Shown here piece by piece: positions 35,166 to 47,800 of a DNA stretch of 64,000 nt. The stretch spans positions 17,338,606 to 17,402,605 of the forward strand of contig CM119267.1 of NCBI GenBank assembly GCA_051294375.1. Direction: 5' to 3'. How positions within the stretch are numbered: position 1 is the first letter of the stretch; each line of letters starts with the position of its first letter. The DNA is from Paraspadella gotoi. Lineage: Eukaryota; Chaetognatha. Made by a program: the position numbers and the translations under genes. Under the pieces are notes generated by a model. The model worked only from the letters and a program-made list of their open reading frames with translations. It searched no databases and was not told the origin of the DNA.

Positions 35166-37311
35166 CCTTGTTCCGTTTGTCGAGCGATAACTCGCACAGT
35201 GGGTTATCACTCCTCGGCACAATTATGCGGAAGTGAATGGAGGTATTAAAAGAGTAAAATTTCCTCAACCCCAGCGGAGAGAAAAGAAAACTTTACTCCT
35301 TTTACGACTATTATTAAAATAAAATCTTCCGAATGATTTTCGTTCCGCCATTCTCATGAAATTAGCGCAACCAATATAAAAAAAAATATTCATTCATTCA
35401 ATAAATCTAGATTCGTTAGCCATTTGTTAGTACGTTATTCGCTATCTTATCCCAAATGAAAAAAATGAATTATCTATCCTTTTTATTTATTAACAAAATG
35501 ACCATTCGTACGATTTCCATCGTGATATTTAACACGAAGAGAAAGTGAATCGAGGAATCTAGATAAGGAGCGCGTAAAGCCTTTTCCCTTTTATATCTTT
35601 TATTTCTACGTCTTCTCCCTTCACTTTATCTTTATTGCGACGCCATTTCGGTCTAGGTCTTCGTCGTCGTCGTCGTCGTCTTCGTCGTCGTCGTCTCTCC
35701 CTGACAACGGTCCCTTTTCGTCCCCCGTCCGTCAATGTCATTCGTCACTGATGACCGTCACCTTCGTCATTGTCATCTCTCAAGAGCGCGGATGTTGATG
35801 TTGATGTTGTGGCAAATCTGGGAAAGGCGGGGGGGGGGAATTGTTTTGGTTGTCGTCGTCCTATCATCATCGTCACGCGTTGCTCTCCTTTGTCACCCCT
35901 ACATAGTCCGTTGCTCGTCCGTCTGTCATTACAAGCCACAGTCTTCTTTTTTACGACTTAAATCTCGACTCGGCGTAGATGCACTTATCGTCATAAGAAA
36001 ATAGTATTTTCTTAATACGCTTGTACTTGACGTGTCCCTTTTGACAAACTCGAAACCTTTTTCCGACTCAATCTTTGTTAAGACGATCCACGGACATTTA
36101 ACGTCAAAGATTTGTCGCCTTTTGAATCTGGTCGGTCGGTCGGTCTTTGGTCGTCGGTCGGTCTTTCGTTCGTCGTTGGTCGAATGATAAATGAATAAAT
36201 CGATGAAGACTCGAAGAGACGAGAAACGAGTTTGAAGGGACGCGACTCGCGACTCGCGAGAAAGAAAATCCTCCAACGGATGTGGAGGCGATATAAGGAC
36301 CACGTCGGACGAGGGGGTTGGTCATGGCTGGAGGAAGGAATGTGGAGGACATCTTTATCATCGTCATCCCTTTTCGAATTGATACAAAATGATACCTTTG
36401 TCAGAGATACAGTAGTTGCTCCTTTTACTTCTGTCATCAAATTTACGAAAATCTCAACATTATCTCATACTTGAAATTTAAATTGGAAAATAAGCACAAT
36501 ATATATAAAACCTCTGAGATATCAAAGATTAGTTTCACATGCAATGTACAATAGTAAATTTCAGAGGTAATAGTCAGTCATTAGCCACACCTGTCTTCCA
36601 TGCTAACGTCGCAGACAGCCCACGCCTCAAGGTTTTTCATATAAAAAATGATGTTTACAGATGTCAAGTTATATTTTTCCATCAGATGATCACGGAGGCA
36701 AAACGCGGGTTCCGACTCGCTGTCACGGATCTTCGCGATCCTCACTTTTCCCTTTTTTTTATATCATTTTGAATTCCTTTTGAAAGGGGAGTGACCTTAG
36801 CGCTTCTGGCAACTGCAGTACTATTATAATGCGTTTGAAGTATAATGAAAGAGAAATGATAGTAGTTTTTTTAAAAAATCGATGGTAAATACAAATTAAT
36901 CGTGAATGGTCTAACAAAGAAAAAATATTCAGTTTTCAGTTAAGCAAAAATAGGGAAAAAGCGGCCGAGCGTCGTCATGGAAACCATTTTTTTGTTTACA
37001 TCCATTTAACTGGTGACGTCTGACTTTCAAAGTCGTTATCTTGCAACGTTTCGAAGTCGTCGTCGTCGTCGTTATCATCATCATCCTCGTGATCGTCGCT
37101 GTGATATTGGTGAGGAAGAGGTGGGGTAGAGGTGGGGCACAGGTGAGAATGGGGAAAGTCGCAGACACATATTTTATACGGCATCCGGTCGGTCTTTGCG
37201 TCATTTGAGTCAAAGAATAAAATGTAGAAAAAAAGGGAAAAATAGGCAATGAGAGAAAATAAATGAAAAGGAAATAAAGCGCAAGAAATCTTGAAGAGTC
37301 GCTAAATGGAA

Positions 37312-37582
<271 letters not shown>

Positions 37583-38091
37583 ATTGATTGAGCCTCCAAG
37601 TTAGTAAAAGTCGGTTCTGATTTGCGATCCATTTATCAAAAGGTAAGTGCGTAACCAAATTTATTTTTTTTTTCTCATGGGAAAAAAATTGGCCGAAAAT
37701 TTGGGAGAGGGTAAATACAAAAACCGAGTGAACTTGTCGGGTGAATAGTGAATGGTGAATGGTGTTTCTCATCTCCGCTCCGTTTCGGTCTTGAACTCAC
37801 TCACCCTTAATCTCTTCATAATGTAATCGTTGTTCTGACTCAAACTTTGTTCATATGTCAATGTCATATATATATATTTATATAACTTTAGAGGCAGAGC
37901 CATTTTATAAAACCAAAAGACAGGAAAAAAATCCTATATACAGACGAAACTTTTGTCGTGGCGAAGGGTAACGAAGCCTCAAATGTAAAAAGCCTTACCC
38001 GGCAATCTATTTATAAAACCGAATACGAAATGAAAAAATCCAAAAGCGAATCTGCTTTTAGCCATAACAACTTCATTGCGGATGGGAGAGC

Positions 38092-38175
38092 AACGCCGCC
38101 AACGCCGCCAACGACGCCAACGCCGCCAACGCCGCCAACGCCGCCAACGCCGCCAACGCCGCCAACGCCGCCAAC
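38092..38175. repeat. (CCAACGCCG)n minisatellite
   Basis: About nine copies of a 9-base unit, one with ACG for CCG. A 88-codon + strand ORF (37958-38224) spans it and would encode TPP repeats. Because nothing else supports that ORF, it is not called. Confidence 0.9.
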
Positions 38176-38289
38176 GGCCCTTTCCACGTTCAGTCGAGGA
38201 TTAAAACACAAACACGAAACTTGATTTTAAACTTTGGTGTATTTTATTTTCAACGTAATCTCACGAACCAATTTGACGGGCGCTGAAAA

Positions 38290-38540
38290 AGTTTTCATCA
38301 AAAGACAATCAGTCAAAAGATAATCTGTAGCAAGACAATCCGTCGTATAATAAAACGTTAAAAGACATTCTGTCACAAGACAATCTGTTTCCCGTCAATC
38401 TGTCACACCGGCGATCCGTCAAAAGATGAGCGGCCACAACAGCGTTCTTTCGCACGACAATCTGTGGCAAGACAATGTGTGGCAACGGAAATCTATCACG
38501 AGACGATCAGTCACAAAACTATCTTCCACAACGACGATCT
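38290..38540. repeat. Old degenerate minisatellite, unit 15-18 bp
   Basis: The phrase AAGACAATCTGTCAC recurs about fourteen times with many substitutions, for example near 38303, 38335, 38376 and 38453. Confidence 0.75.
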
Positions 38541-39235
38541 CTTTCATGAGCGACGTCGAGAACTGAAAAGAGGAGGCTTCTCTCTATCGCTCTGTCACTC
38601 TCTCTCTTCTCCCTCGGCCGCTCGCCCACCTGCCAAGTCACGTGACCTCATTTCGCCAACGTCGCTTCGGTTTTGGCCCAACACTTATCAGGTTTCGCTT
38701 TCTTAGGGGTCAGGACGAAGAGTCAGGAGTCACGTCTCTGGTCGTCGTCGTCGTCGTCGTCCCCCCGGACTCCGGAGTTGCCTTCCAGGTTTTTCATCAT
38801 GGGCGTCACTCTCGGGCGTCGAGAGTCATTTTGTTTCTTTCACGTATTGGTTCTGATTGTAATGATTTAGTATATAATTTTTTTTTTTAGTAAAGTAAAT
38901 TATATTGAACTATAATCTAAGACAAAAAATTTTTTTATCACAAGAAAGAAACAACGTGAAAGCTAAGGCCTCACGTCACACTTTTCACACTCAGTGAACT
39001 CAAATTTGGCTTCTGACGGCGGAAATACATTCCTAGTATTTTCAGCGAATATTTTTCTTTTAAGGGAAAAAAAGAAAGAAAAAAGCATATATTCGATTCT
39101 ATGTATTTTTTCGCCTGAGAGAAAATGGATTTTTGTTTGTTTGTCTGTTCGTCTTTTCTGTTTGGGTTAGTTTTAAAGCCTCGGTAAGCACTTTGAGCTT
39201 TTCGTCCTCTCTCTCTCACTGTGGATGTCAACGAC

Positions 39236-39347
<112 letters not shown>

Positions 39348-39603
39348 AAAAATACATTAAAATGAAAAAAGGAAAACATTGCCAGATCCGAGCGTCGTCG
39401 CTATAGCGACGCTTTCTCGTCGTCGTCGATCATCGTCGCCTCGTTTTTTTTAATCCATTCTCTCCTGATTCTCTTTTTTTTTTCGAATCAGCATCGGCCG
39501 CCTTTTGTTAGAGCTTTGCGTTTGCCTTTTGTTTCAATCACGACGGATTTTGACAGAGAAGCGATATGAGGGGCTGGAATCGCTGTCGCGTTGGCGTCGA
39601 CAG

Positions 39604-39640
<37 letters not shown>

Positions 39641-39764
39641 ACAAATAAAAGGGAAGAAAGCGAAGGCCATATGGTGAGACCGAAGAATTAGGACGACGTT
39701 TGTCGACCAAATCTCATTTTCTTCTCCCAAATTAAGACGGTTTTTCAAGGAGAACCATTGGAGA

Positions 39765-39985
39765 GAATTGACGAGGTTTGCCGAGGTTTGCCGAAGTTTG
39801 CCGAGGTTTTCCGAGGTTTGCCAAAAGTTGTCGAGGTTAGCCGCACTATGTTGGACGAGGTTTGCCGAATTTGGCCGCCAGGTTTGATAAGGTTTGATGA
39901 TGAGCTTTGGCGCGAGTTTGATGATGTTTGCCTATGTTTGGCGGTAGGTTTGATGAGGTTGGCCGAGGTTGGGCGTAGTACATCG
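39765..39985. repeat. Degenerate 10-bp minisatellite (GAGGTTTGCC)
   Basis: GAGGTTTGCC-like decamers are tandem at 39774-39830 and scattered to about 39985. Since 10 is not a multiple of 3, three units make a 30-base codon cycle, which explains the FGKPRQTSSN-like repeats in a - strand ORF. Confidence 0.8.
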
Positions 39986-40154
39986 GTTAGCGTTAAGTAT
40001 CCTGTCAATTTTTTTTCTTTTGCGATAACGTTTGATCAGGGGAGTTCCGATTTCGTGAACGTCATAATTTTCACGACACGAGTCGCGAGTGGGAAGCTTC
40101 ATCGTTTTCAAGCGGAGACGGAGAAAAATGGAAAACGAAGATGGCGACCGAGGG

Positions 40155-40158
<4 letters not shown>

Positions 40159-40231
<73 letters not shown>
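40159..40231. repeat. (GA)n microsatellite
   Basis: A pure GA run; smaller ones lie at 39608-39638 and 40688-40719. Confidence 0.95.
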
Positions 40232-40233
<2 letters not shown>

Positions 40234-40687
40234 AGCAAATACAAGTCGGAGAAAGAGAAGTTCGAACCGAGAGACAAGAAAAAACGGAATAAATTTTTGA
40301 AGGCAAAGTGTGAAAAGAAATCACGGAGGAGAAAATCATTTTCAACTTTTTTTTTTGTTTCCTTTTTTTTGTAAAAAAACGAGATGTTCTGTTTTCGGTC
40401 CTAAAAAAGAGAAAAAAACAACCAACTTTTTTTGGGTTTTTGAAAAACAGACGGGTACTTTGGAAAATTATTTTTGGGGGAGTTTTACAAAAATGTTTTT
40501 TTTGTTTTATTTGGGGGAGTTTTACAAAAATGTTTATTTGGGGGATGAAAATAATGTTGGGCTTGTCTTGATCAAGGTTTAAAAAAGTTCTCTTTGAATT
40601 GTGTAAAATTTTTCTTGTGTATAAAGAAAACGGATCTCCTTTCATTTCTTGGTTTTGAATATCATAAGTGAAGAAAGATAGTCGAGG

Positions 40688-40723
<36 letters not shown>

Positions 40724-40795
40724 AAAGGGATAAAAACGGAAATGGGAAACTATCGTCACGCTGGGACAATATGCGATCTGTCTCCCCTTTTGACT

Positions 40796-40802
40796 TTCTT
40801 TT

Positions 40803-40846
<44 letters not shown>

Positions 40847-40874
40847 TACTTCTTTTTTTCTTTCTTTCTTCTCT
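40796..40874. repeat. (CTTT)n microsatellite
   Basis: A TTTC tetranucleotide run with one TTAC interruption. Confidence 0.92.
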
Positions 40875-41430
40875 TTTCTTTTACATTATTATTTCTCTCG
40901 CGGAGAGAACGACAAATTTAGACTCAATGTCACAATCGCTCGCTTACTTTTGCTTCATTCTTGTTCTGTTTATTATTATGTTGTGAAATTTTTGTCAACT
41001 TATCTATGTACAAGACGAGGCGGCCGTCATGTCGTTTGTGATGTATTTTGCTCGAATACAAATTAACTTTCGAAATGTTTTACGTCGTTTTTAAAACTTC
41101 GCTTGGAAAGGATTTTTTTGTCGTCAGTTTAGAAAATGACAATATTTCAATCCAAGCCGCGACTTTTCCACAATCTCCATTTTTCCCGCGCGCTTTCAGT
41201 TTCATAATTTGAAATTCACCGTCCGCAATGAGATATTGTAAAACCCGCACGCATAAATATAAATTTGATGAATAACGTCTATATTAAAATATACAAAACA
41301 GACTTCTGGTTTTTCGCAGTCTCGGAGAAATAAAAAAAAAACCGCCACGCTGGATCGAATTCTGAGAAAAAAATATCATTTTCTTTTTCCTTTTTTTTTG
41401 AGATTTGAAATGAGGGGAAACGGTTGAATT

Positions 41431-41431
<1 letters not shown>

Positions 41432-41504
<73 letters not shown>
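41432..41504. repeat. (GA)n microsatellite
   Basis: A pure GA run in unannotated DNA. Confidence 0.95.
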
Positions 41505-41508
<4 letters not shown>

Positions 41509-42898
41509 AGAACAGAAGGCGTTAATCAATCTTTGTCTCGAGATCGATGAAAAAAAAAACATTTGAAAAAGAATAAAAAAAATTAAAAAAAAAATAGAGA
41601 GAAAAAAGTGACAAATGAAAAAAAGGGAAAAAAAAAGATTGGACACGCCTCATTCTGTTTCGGAAGAAGTGTCCGGTCAAAGCTTTGACACAAATATTTG
41701 CCAAAAGGCCCCGTTCTCGCTCTCTCTCGGTCCTTTGAGCGCGCTCTCTCTCTCTTATTCAAAAATTCGCGCTTTATCTCGGGTGCGCTGACTCTTCCCA
41801 AAAAATGATGCCAAATCGAGAATATCAAAAATATTTGGCCTTAAATTCACTTCATGCCTATTATTAGAAAATCTTTAACGAGTAAATTATTTTAATCTCT
41901 GTAAATTTAAACCTAACCATCAAAATATTTTTTTTATATCAGCAATTCAAAGGAGAGAAACAAAAAATAAAATAAGATAAAATAGAAGAATAATCAAACT
42001 CTCTCTGTTCCTGAATTTTTTAAAAAAATACTTCTTTTCTCAATAATATTTTAAAAATAAATGTTTTTAACAAATTTCCCCCATATCTTCACACGTGATT
42101 TTAATAAAGAAAACGAGAAACCAGAATGAATCGTATCTATGAAAAAAAAAAAAAAAAAAAAAAAAATTTCGATCCATAAATTAAAATATTTCGATGTTTT
42201 TTTTCCTTTTCCGAAAACCAAACTTTTTTCCCTAGAGTCCGCCTTCCCTCCCCCCCCTCACGCCGCACCCCGCGATATAACGGATGTTGGCAACGCGTCT
42301 TCCAGTTACATACGGAGTCGAGATTGGAAGAGTAAACAAAAACAACTGGAGGTCGAGCAAAATCCGGGTTTCTAGTTTCTTTTCTTTTTTTACGTGAGGA
42401 TTTAGTATTGTTACATAAAAAATTACTTTAAGAAGACTTATAAAATAATAATAACCATGAATTAAAAATTTAGATATTTGTAGTCGAATTTTTAAAAAAA
42501 CTTACAAGAACGAAAAGTATAGGAGACTGAAAGAAGATGCGACAAGAGTAAAAATTGACGCTGCGTACGAATTTACGTAATTTACGTCAAACGAAGAAAA
42601 TGACGAGGAAAAAAAATTATGGCTTGGGTTTACGAGTATTATTGATTACGTAGTAATGTCCGCGTTTGCTGTAAAAAAATGTTTTCGTAAATAAAAAAAG
42701 GAGTTATGTACGAACGATATTTAGAAAAAGTATTTTGGTTACGAAGTGGATATATACTATAAAATATTTCTTTACAGTTTACAAGTTAACGGTTTACAGT
42801 TGGTTTTTTTTTTTTATCTTAGCGCGAATTAAAGATCGGACGATCGGATTAGCAGGTTTATCTTTTGTTTTCGTTGGTTGCCGAACTAGAAGAGAAAC

Positions 42899-42986
<88 letters not shown>
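42899..42986. repeat. (GAC)n microsatellite
   Basis: About 29 pure ACG/GAC triplets. Confidence 0.97.
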
Positions 42987-42987
<1 letters not shown>

Positions 42988-43686
42988 CTTTTAGAGTGAA
43001 AATCAACAACTCAAGAGTCTCGTTCTTTCGCTTGACACTGGGTGACAGGTGATGAAAAAGAGAGGAAAAGAAAGATAGGGAGAAAATAGAGAATACAAAA
43101 TGAAAGAAAAAGAAAGAATGTAAAAAGAGTAAAAGGGAGAAAAGTGAGGAAAAAAGTAGTAGAAAAGAAAGAAAAGAAGACAAAAAAATAAGGAAAGAAC
43201 CAAAAACAAACATTAAATAAACAAAATATAACTTTTCTGAAAAACAATTAAGGAATAAGCTGGATATTGTCTTGAACGGTTGACTAGCGGTCCGATCGAA
43301 ATATTTGAAAGTCATCAAAAATAAATTTGGGAATGTCCTGATATTTCGCTGGACGGCGCGAACTGAGATAACGCTCTCCTTCTCTCTCTCACTCTCTCAC
43401 CCTCTCTCTCTCTTTCTCTCTCCTTCACAGTTCACACACAAGCACGGAGCCACGTGTAAAAGAAAAAGATGCTTCCTTTTTTGCATCTCAATCGTTTGAA
43501 TGTTTTTTTTTTTTGATAACTTTTTTATACCATTTTTGTTATTATTTTTAAGCATTTTTTTATCTTAGCTTAGACGATTTCGATGACAATGTAGTTATTT
43601 AGAAGCGGGATTAAAAAAAATCATCGCTGACTGGATAAGTTAAGTTTTCTGATGATGGATTAGATACGTAGGAAGCCAGTTTCGTT

Positions 43687-43786
<100 letters not shown>

Positions 43787-44029
43787 CCCGATTCTGTAAT
43801 GATAAAACTTTTTTGTGCAAATTTTTTATTCCGGCTTTACTTTTTTTTAACGAAATTATGTTGTTAAAAAAATAACTTGAAGTAGTAAAGGATTTATCTG
43901 TTTTTCAGATTTGTGTTAAATTTCGTTTTTTGTAATCTTCCTCGTTTATGTAGAAAACTGTTTGACTCAAAGATCAAAACGCACGACGTTAAATTCCAGG
44001 AGAAAAAAGAAGGCTCGGCAAACCTCTTT

Positions 44030-44032
<3 letters not shown>

Positions 44033-44083
<51 letters not shown>

Positions 44084-44215
44084 CACTCTCTCTCTCTCTC
44101 TCTCTCTTTCTCACCTCTAATCTTTTCTTCCGGTGACTAAAAATGAAAAACCTTAGAGGTAAAAATTGTTTGCTTCTGACCCTAGGGAAAAAGCTTTTCA
44201 CGCCTTCGATTTCGA

Positions 44216-44298
<83 letters not shown>
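44033..44298. repeat. Two (CT)n microsatellites
   Basis: CT runs at about 44033-44109 and 44219-44298, each with one short interruption, are separated by about 110 bases of unique DNA. Confidence 0.95.
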
Positions 44299-44301
<3 letters not shown>

Positions 44302-44820
44302 TTGCCCATTTGTTTTTTGGTAGTTTCCTACTGGACCTACAAGAATTATATAAATCGAGCGAATTCAAAACAAAAGACTTCAAAACAAACAATCAGACTC
44401 GCTTTGGCAAAACTGATATAATAAATGAAGGTTATGAGCAATGTACAATACTGATGGCATGAAACAATGTTTAACGGTATTTGGTAAATAAATTAAGATA
44501 ATACTTTAACGGGTAAAGATGTTCGTATAAATGACGCATTCTTAAGCAGGGCTGCGAAGTAAAATTTTTGTTTTGAAAAACATTTTCAACCTTTATAATT
44601 ACTGTCAAGATAAGATAATTCAGCGACTCAACGAAATAAAACATTTAAAATTTGTAATTTCATTCACTATAATTCTAAAAGAAAAAACAATTAAAGTCTG
44701 TAGTGAAAATCGGTTAATAGGGTGATAACGCCAACTTTTGTTAGTAAACTTCATCTTTTATAAAAATCTCTAAACTGAATATCAAAAAAAAATTCCAATC
44801 GATAGACTAAAAAAAAAAAA

Positions 44821-47800
44821 TTAAGACAAAAGAATGTGCCGCGGATCGGGTTCTCCCTCTTCCCTCCTCTGACCCACGAGCTTGCAGAGTCGCTTGTGCT
44901 TGGTCCAGTTCTGCGACTGGCACTGCTTGCCGCAATAAGACGCCACCTTGCACCGCTTACACTTCATGAGTTTGGATTGCGTGGCGACGGCGTCGGCGCC
45001 GCAATGGAAACAGACGAAGGTCGTATCCAAATGCAGAGCGCGAACTTCGTGCGACTTCTTGCCGTGCTCGTGCTGATAAACCTGAAGCATGCTGGCCCAC
45101 CCGGAATCCGAGAGGCCCATCAAGCGGAGTCGATCGTGGTCGAGAATCACGGGCCCGTCTTGCCAAGGATCGGTTGGCTCAACGACGGACTGCTTGGCCG
45201 CGGGAGACGACGTCGACTTCGATTTTTGAGAATAAACTCCCGGTTTGGAAGATTCCGTCTTGGAGGGTTTAATGTGCTCTGCTTTCGGCGAAGCTTGGGC
45301 TTTGGTAGACGCTTGGGGTTTCGGCGACGCTTGGGCCTTCTGCGGCACGGATGATTGACCTTTCTGCGCCTCAGCCTCCGCCTTCTTCTCCTTCGTCTCC
45401 TCCGCTTTTCTTTTTCTCTTCGTCTTCTTCGCTTCCTCCTTTCCTTCCTCTGCCTTAACTTCTCCTTTGGCTCTGATGGAGGCGAGGAGACTCTCCGCGG
45501 ACGCGTTGGACTCCTCCACCTGGGATCGTATCGCCGTCGCGTTCTCGGACGCACGAACGAATTCGTTCTTTAACTGATGACTCACGTTCTTCACGGCCTC
45601 CAGCTTCTGATGCTTTTTGATATTCTGCGCCTCCTCCGGCGTCAGTTGCATCGGGGAGGGTCGAGGCAACTCCCTCTTCAGGATGTGTTGGACGTTGGGA
45701 TTCGGAGTCGGGAGAGTAGGCTGTTGGAGAGAAGCGTCGGCCGCTTTGGTGGGAGTTGAATCTTCGGCGGTTTCTGCCGATTTTGCGGCGGCCGTTTCCA
45801 CTGTCTGCGGCTCTGGCGCGTCGGATGCAGCGACGACGTCTGTCTTTTTGTCGTCGATGGAGAACGGAAGCTTTTCTTCTTTGTCATCGACTTTTTTCTT
45901 TGGATCATTCGATTTCAAATTTTTCACGTCGCCGACATTTGGTGCTTGAGATTCTAAAATTTCTTCAGTCGAAGTCATCATTTCCATGGAGGCGATCATT
46001 TCCGCAGAAGTCACCATTTCCGCTTCACTGTGTTGCGCCGAAACTTCCTCCAAGGAGACTATCGACGTTTGTAGATCGCTAGAATCCATGTCAACCGAGC
46101 ACAAGCTCTCCGACCTCTTTCTTAATCTGGATCCTTTGGCGATTTGTGCGAAGGAAAAAGTGGCCTTCTCCTCGCCGGGTGCCGGTGGCAACGGCTCTTT
46201 GGCGATGAACACTTCCTTCATCCCGCTTTCGATCTTCAACACATTTTCCTTCTCTTTCGGTTCAATTTCTTCCGGAGGATGGACCTCCTCTTCATTTTCT
46301 ATGACATCTTCTTCTTCGTCGTCTTCGCCTTGGTCCTCGAATTCTATGAGTTGCAATTTGCTCCTCACGAGGTTCAGATCGCCCGTGTGTCTCCTGATTC
46401 CCTTCACGTATTTTTTTCTTTTCTCCGTTTGCGTTTGATGATGTTTTTCTTTCTGCCCCTCGCCCTCTTCCTTCTCCTCCAAGGCTTGGAGAATGTTCCC
46501 GGTGCTTTTCATCGCCGAACTTCTTTGCGGGGTTTTGGTCTCGTCGTATTCTTCGAACTCGAGGAGAGAAGGCGGTTTGGATATGCCTTCGGGAAATTCC
46601 GATATCAGCTGCCCTTCGGACTTGGAGATGGATAATTTTTTGAATGCTTTCGTCAATGGTTGACTCTCTTCGGATTCCGTGATTAGTTTTTCAATTTCTT
46701 CCTCCTCATTGTCGTGTCGTTCGATCTGTTCCTCAGGAACGTCTTTGTATAACTGAAAGCTATTTTCTTCGTTCTGCGCTGTTATAGCTTGTTGAATATT
46801 GTCTTTTTTACTTTCTTTATTTTTTATAGATTTTTCCTCTTTATCGGATTCGGAAGTTCTTTTGTCGCTCTTCCTTCTTATCCTTTTTTCTTTTTTTTCG
46901 ATTTTATTATCTGAAATATCTTTTACTTCTTCAGTAGATTTACTAAGTACATCACGTTCGTCATGTACACTTTCATGCTGAAATCCATCAATTTTTGCAG
47001 AAACAAACGCGTCATCTTTTTCAGTCTTTAATGTTTTAACTGGTTTGCCTTTTTTTGAACTTTTTGTTCCTGTTTCTGTGATTTTTTCAGGTTCTTTAAC
47101 TGTTTTTTCGTTAGTATTAGCTAAAGAAGTATCTAAAGATTTATCTTGTTCATTTTTTAGTCCTTGATTTTCTTGATTTTTCTCTTTTTTCATGTGTTTT
47201 TTCTTATCACCTTTGCTTTCCTTATCAGATTCTGAAATTCTTTTTTCACTTTTCTTTCTCTGTCTTTTCTCCTTTTTATCACTTGTTTCTTCTATGGAGA
47301 GGCTCTGATTATCAGCAACTTCGATAGTTAAGCCATCAGCAGAAGTTTTCTCAACTTCTCTAGCTTTTTCCGTTTTTACTAGCGCTGGAGAAACATTTAT
47401 TTTGTCCTTTTGATCGGGCTGTAGAGGCTGAGTAATAGTAGATTCTACATGTCCTTCAATTTGATTGTTATCCTCTTTTACGGTAATCTCAGTTATTTCC
47501 TGTATATGGAATTTCTCAACTCCTTCGATTTCTGGTTTTTCAACGAAATGACTTTTTTCAGCTTCACGAGCTGCAGATCCAAGTGGTACTGCCGAAAAGA
47601 AATCAAATGCATCCATCTCCTCAGATTTATCAATTTTGTCCGAATTTGGTTCTGTCTCTTTTGGAATGAGTTCAATGTTTGTATTTTTTTCAGCTTCTAC
47701 TGCTGCTGAACCAATTGGTACTGAAGAAAAGAAATCAAATGCATCAACTGGTTCTGGATGTTGCCTTGAAGCAACCTCAGAGTAGTTACTTTTTATCTCT

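Noticed and set aside
37958-38224. 88-codon + strand ORF with TPP repeats
   Set aside because: It is driven by a 9-base minisatellite and has no splice sites or recognised domain.
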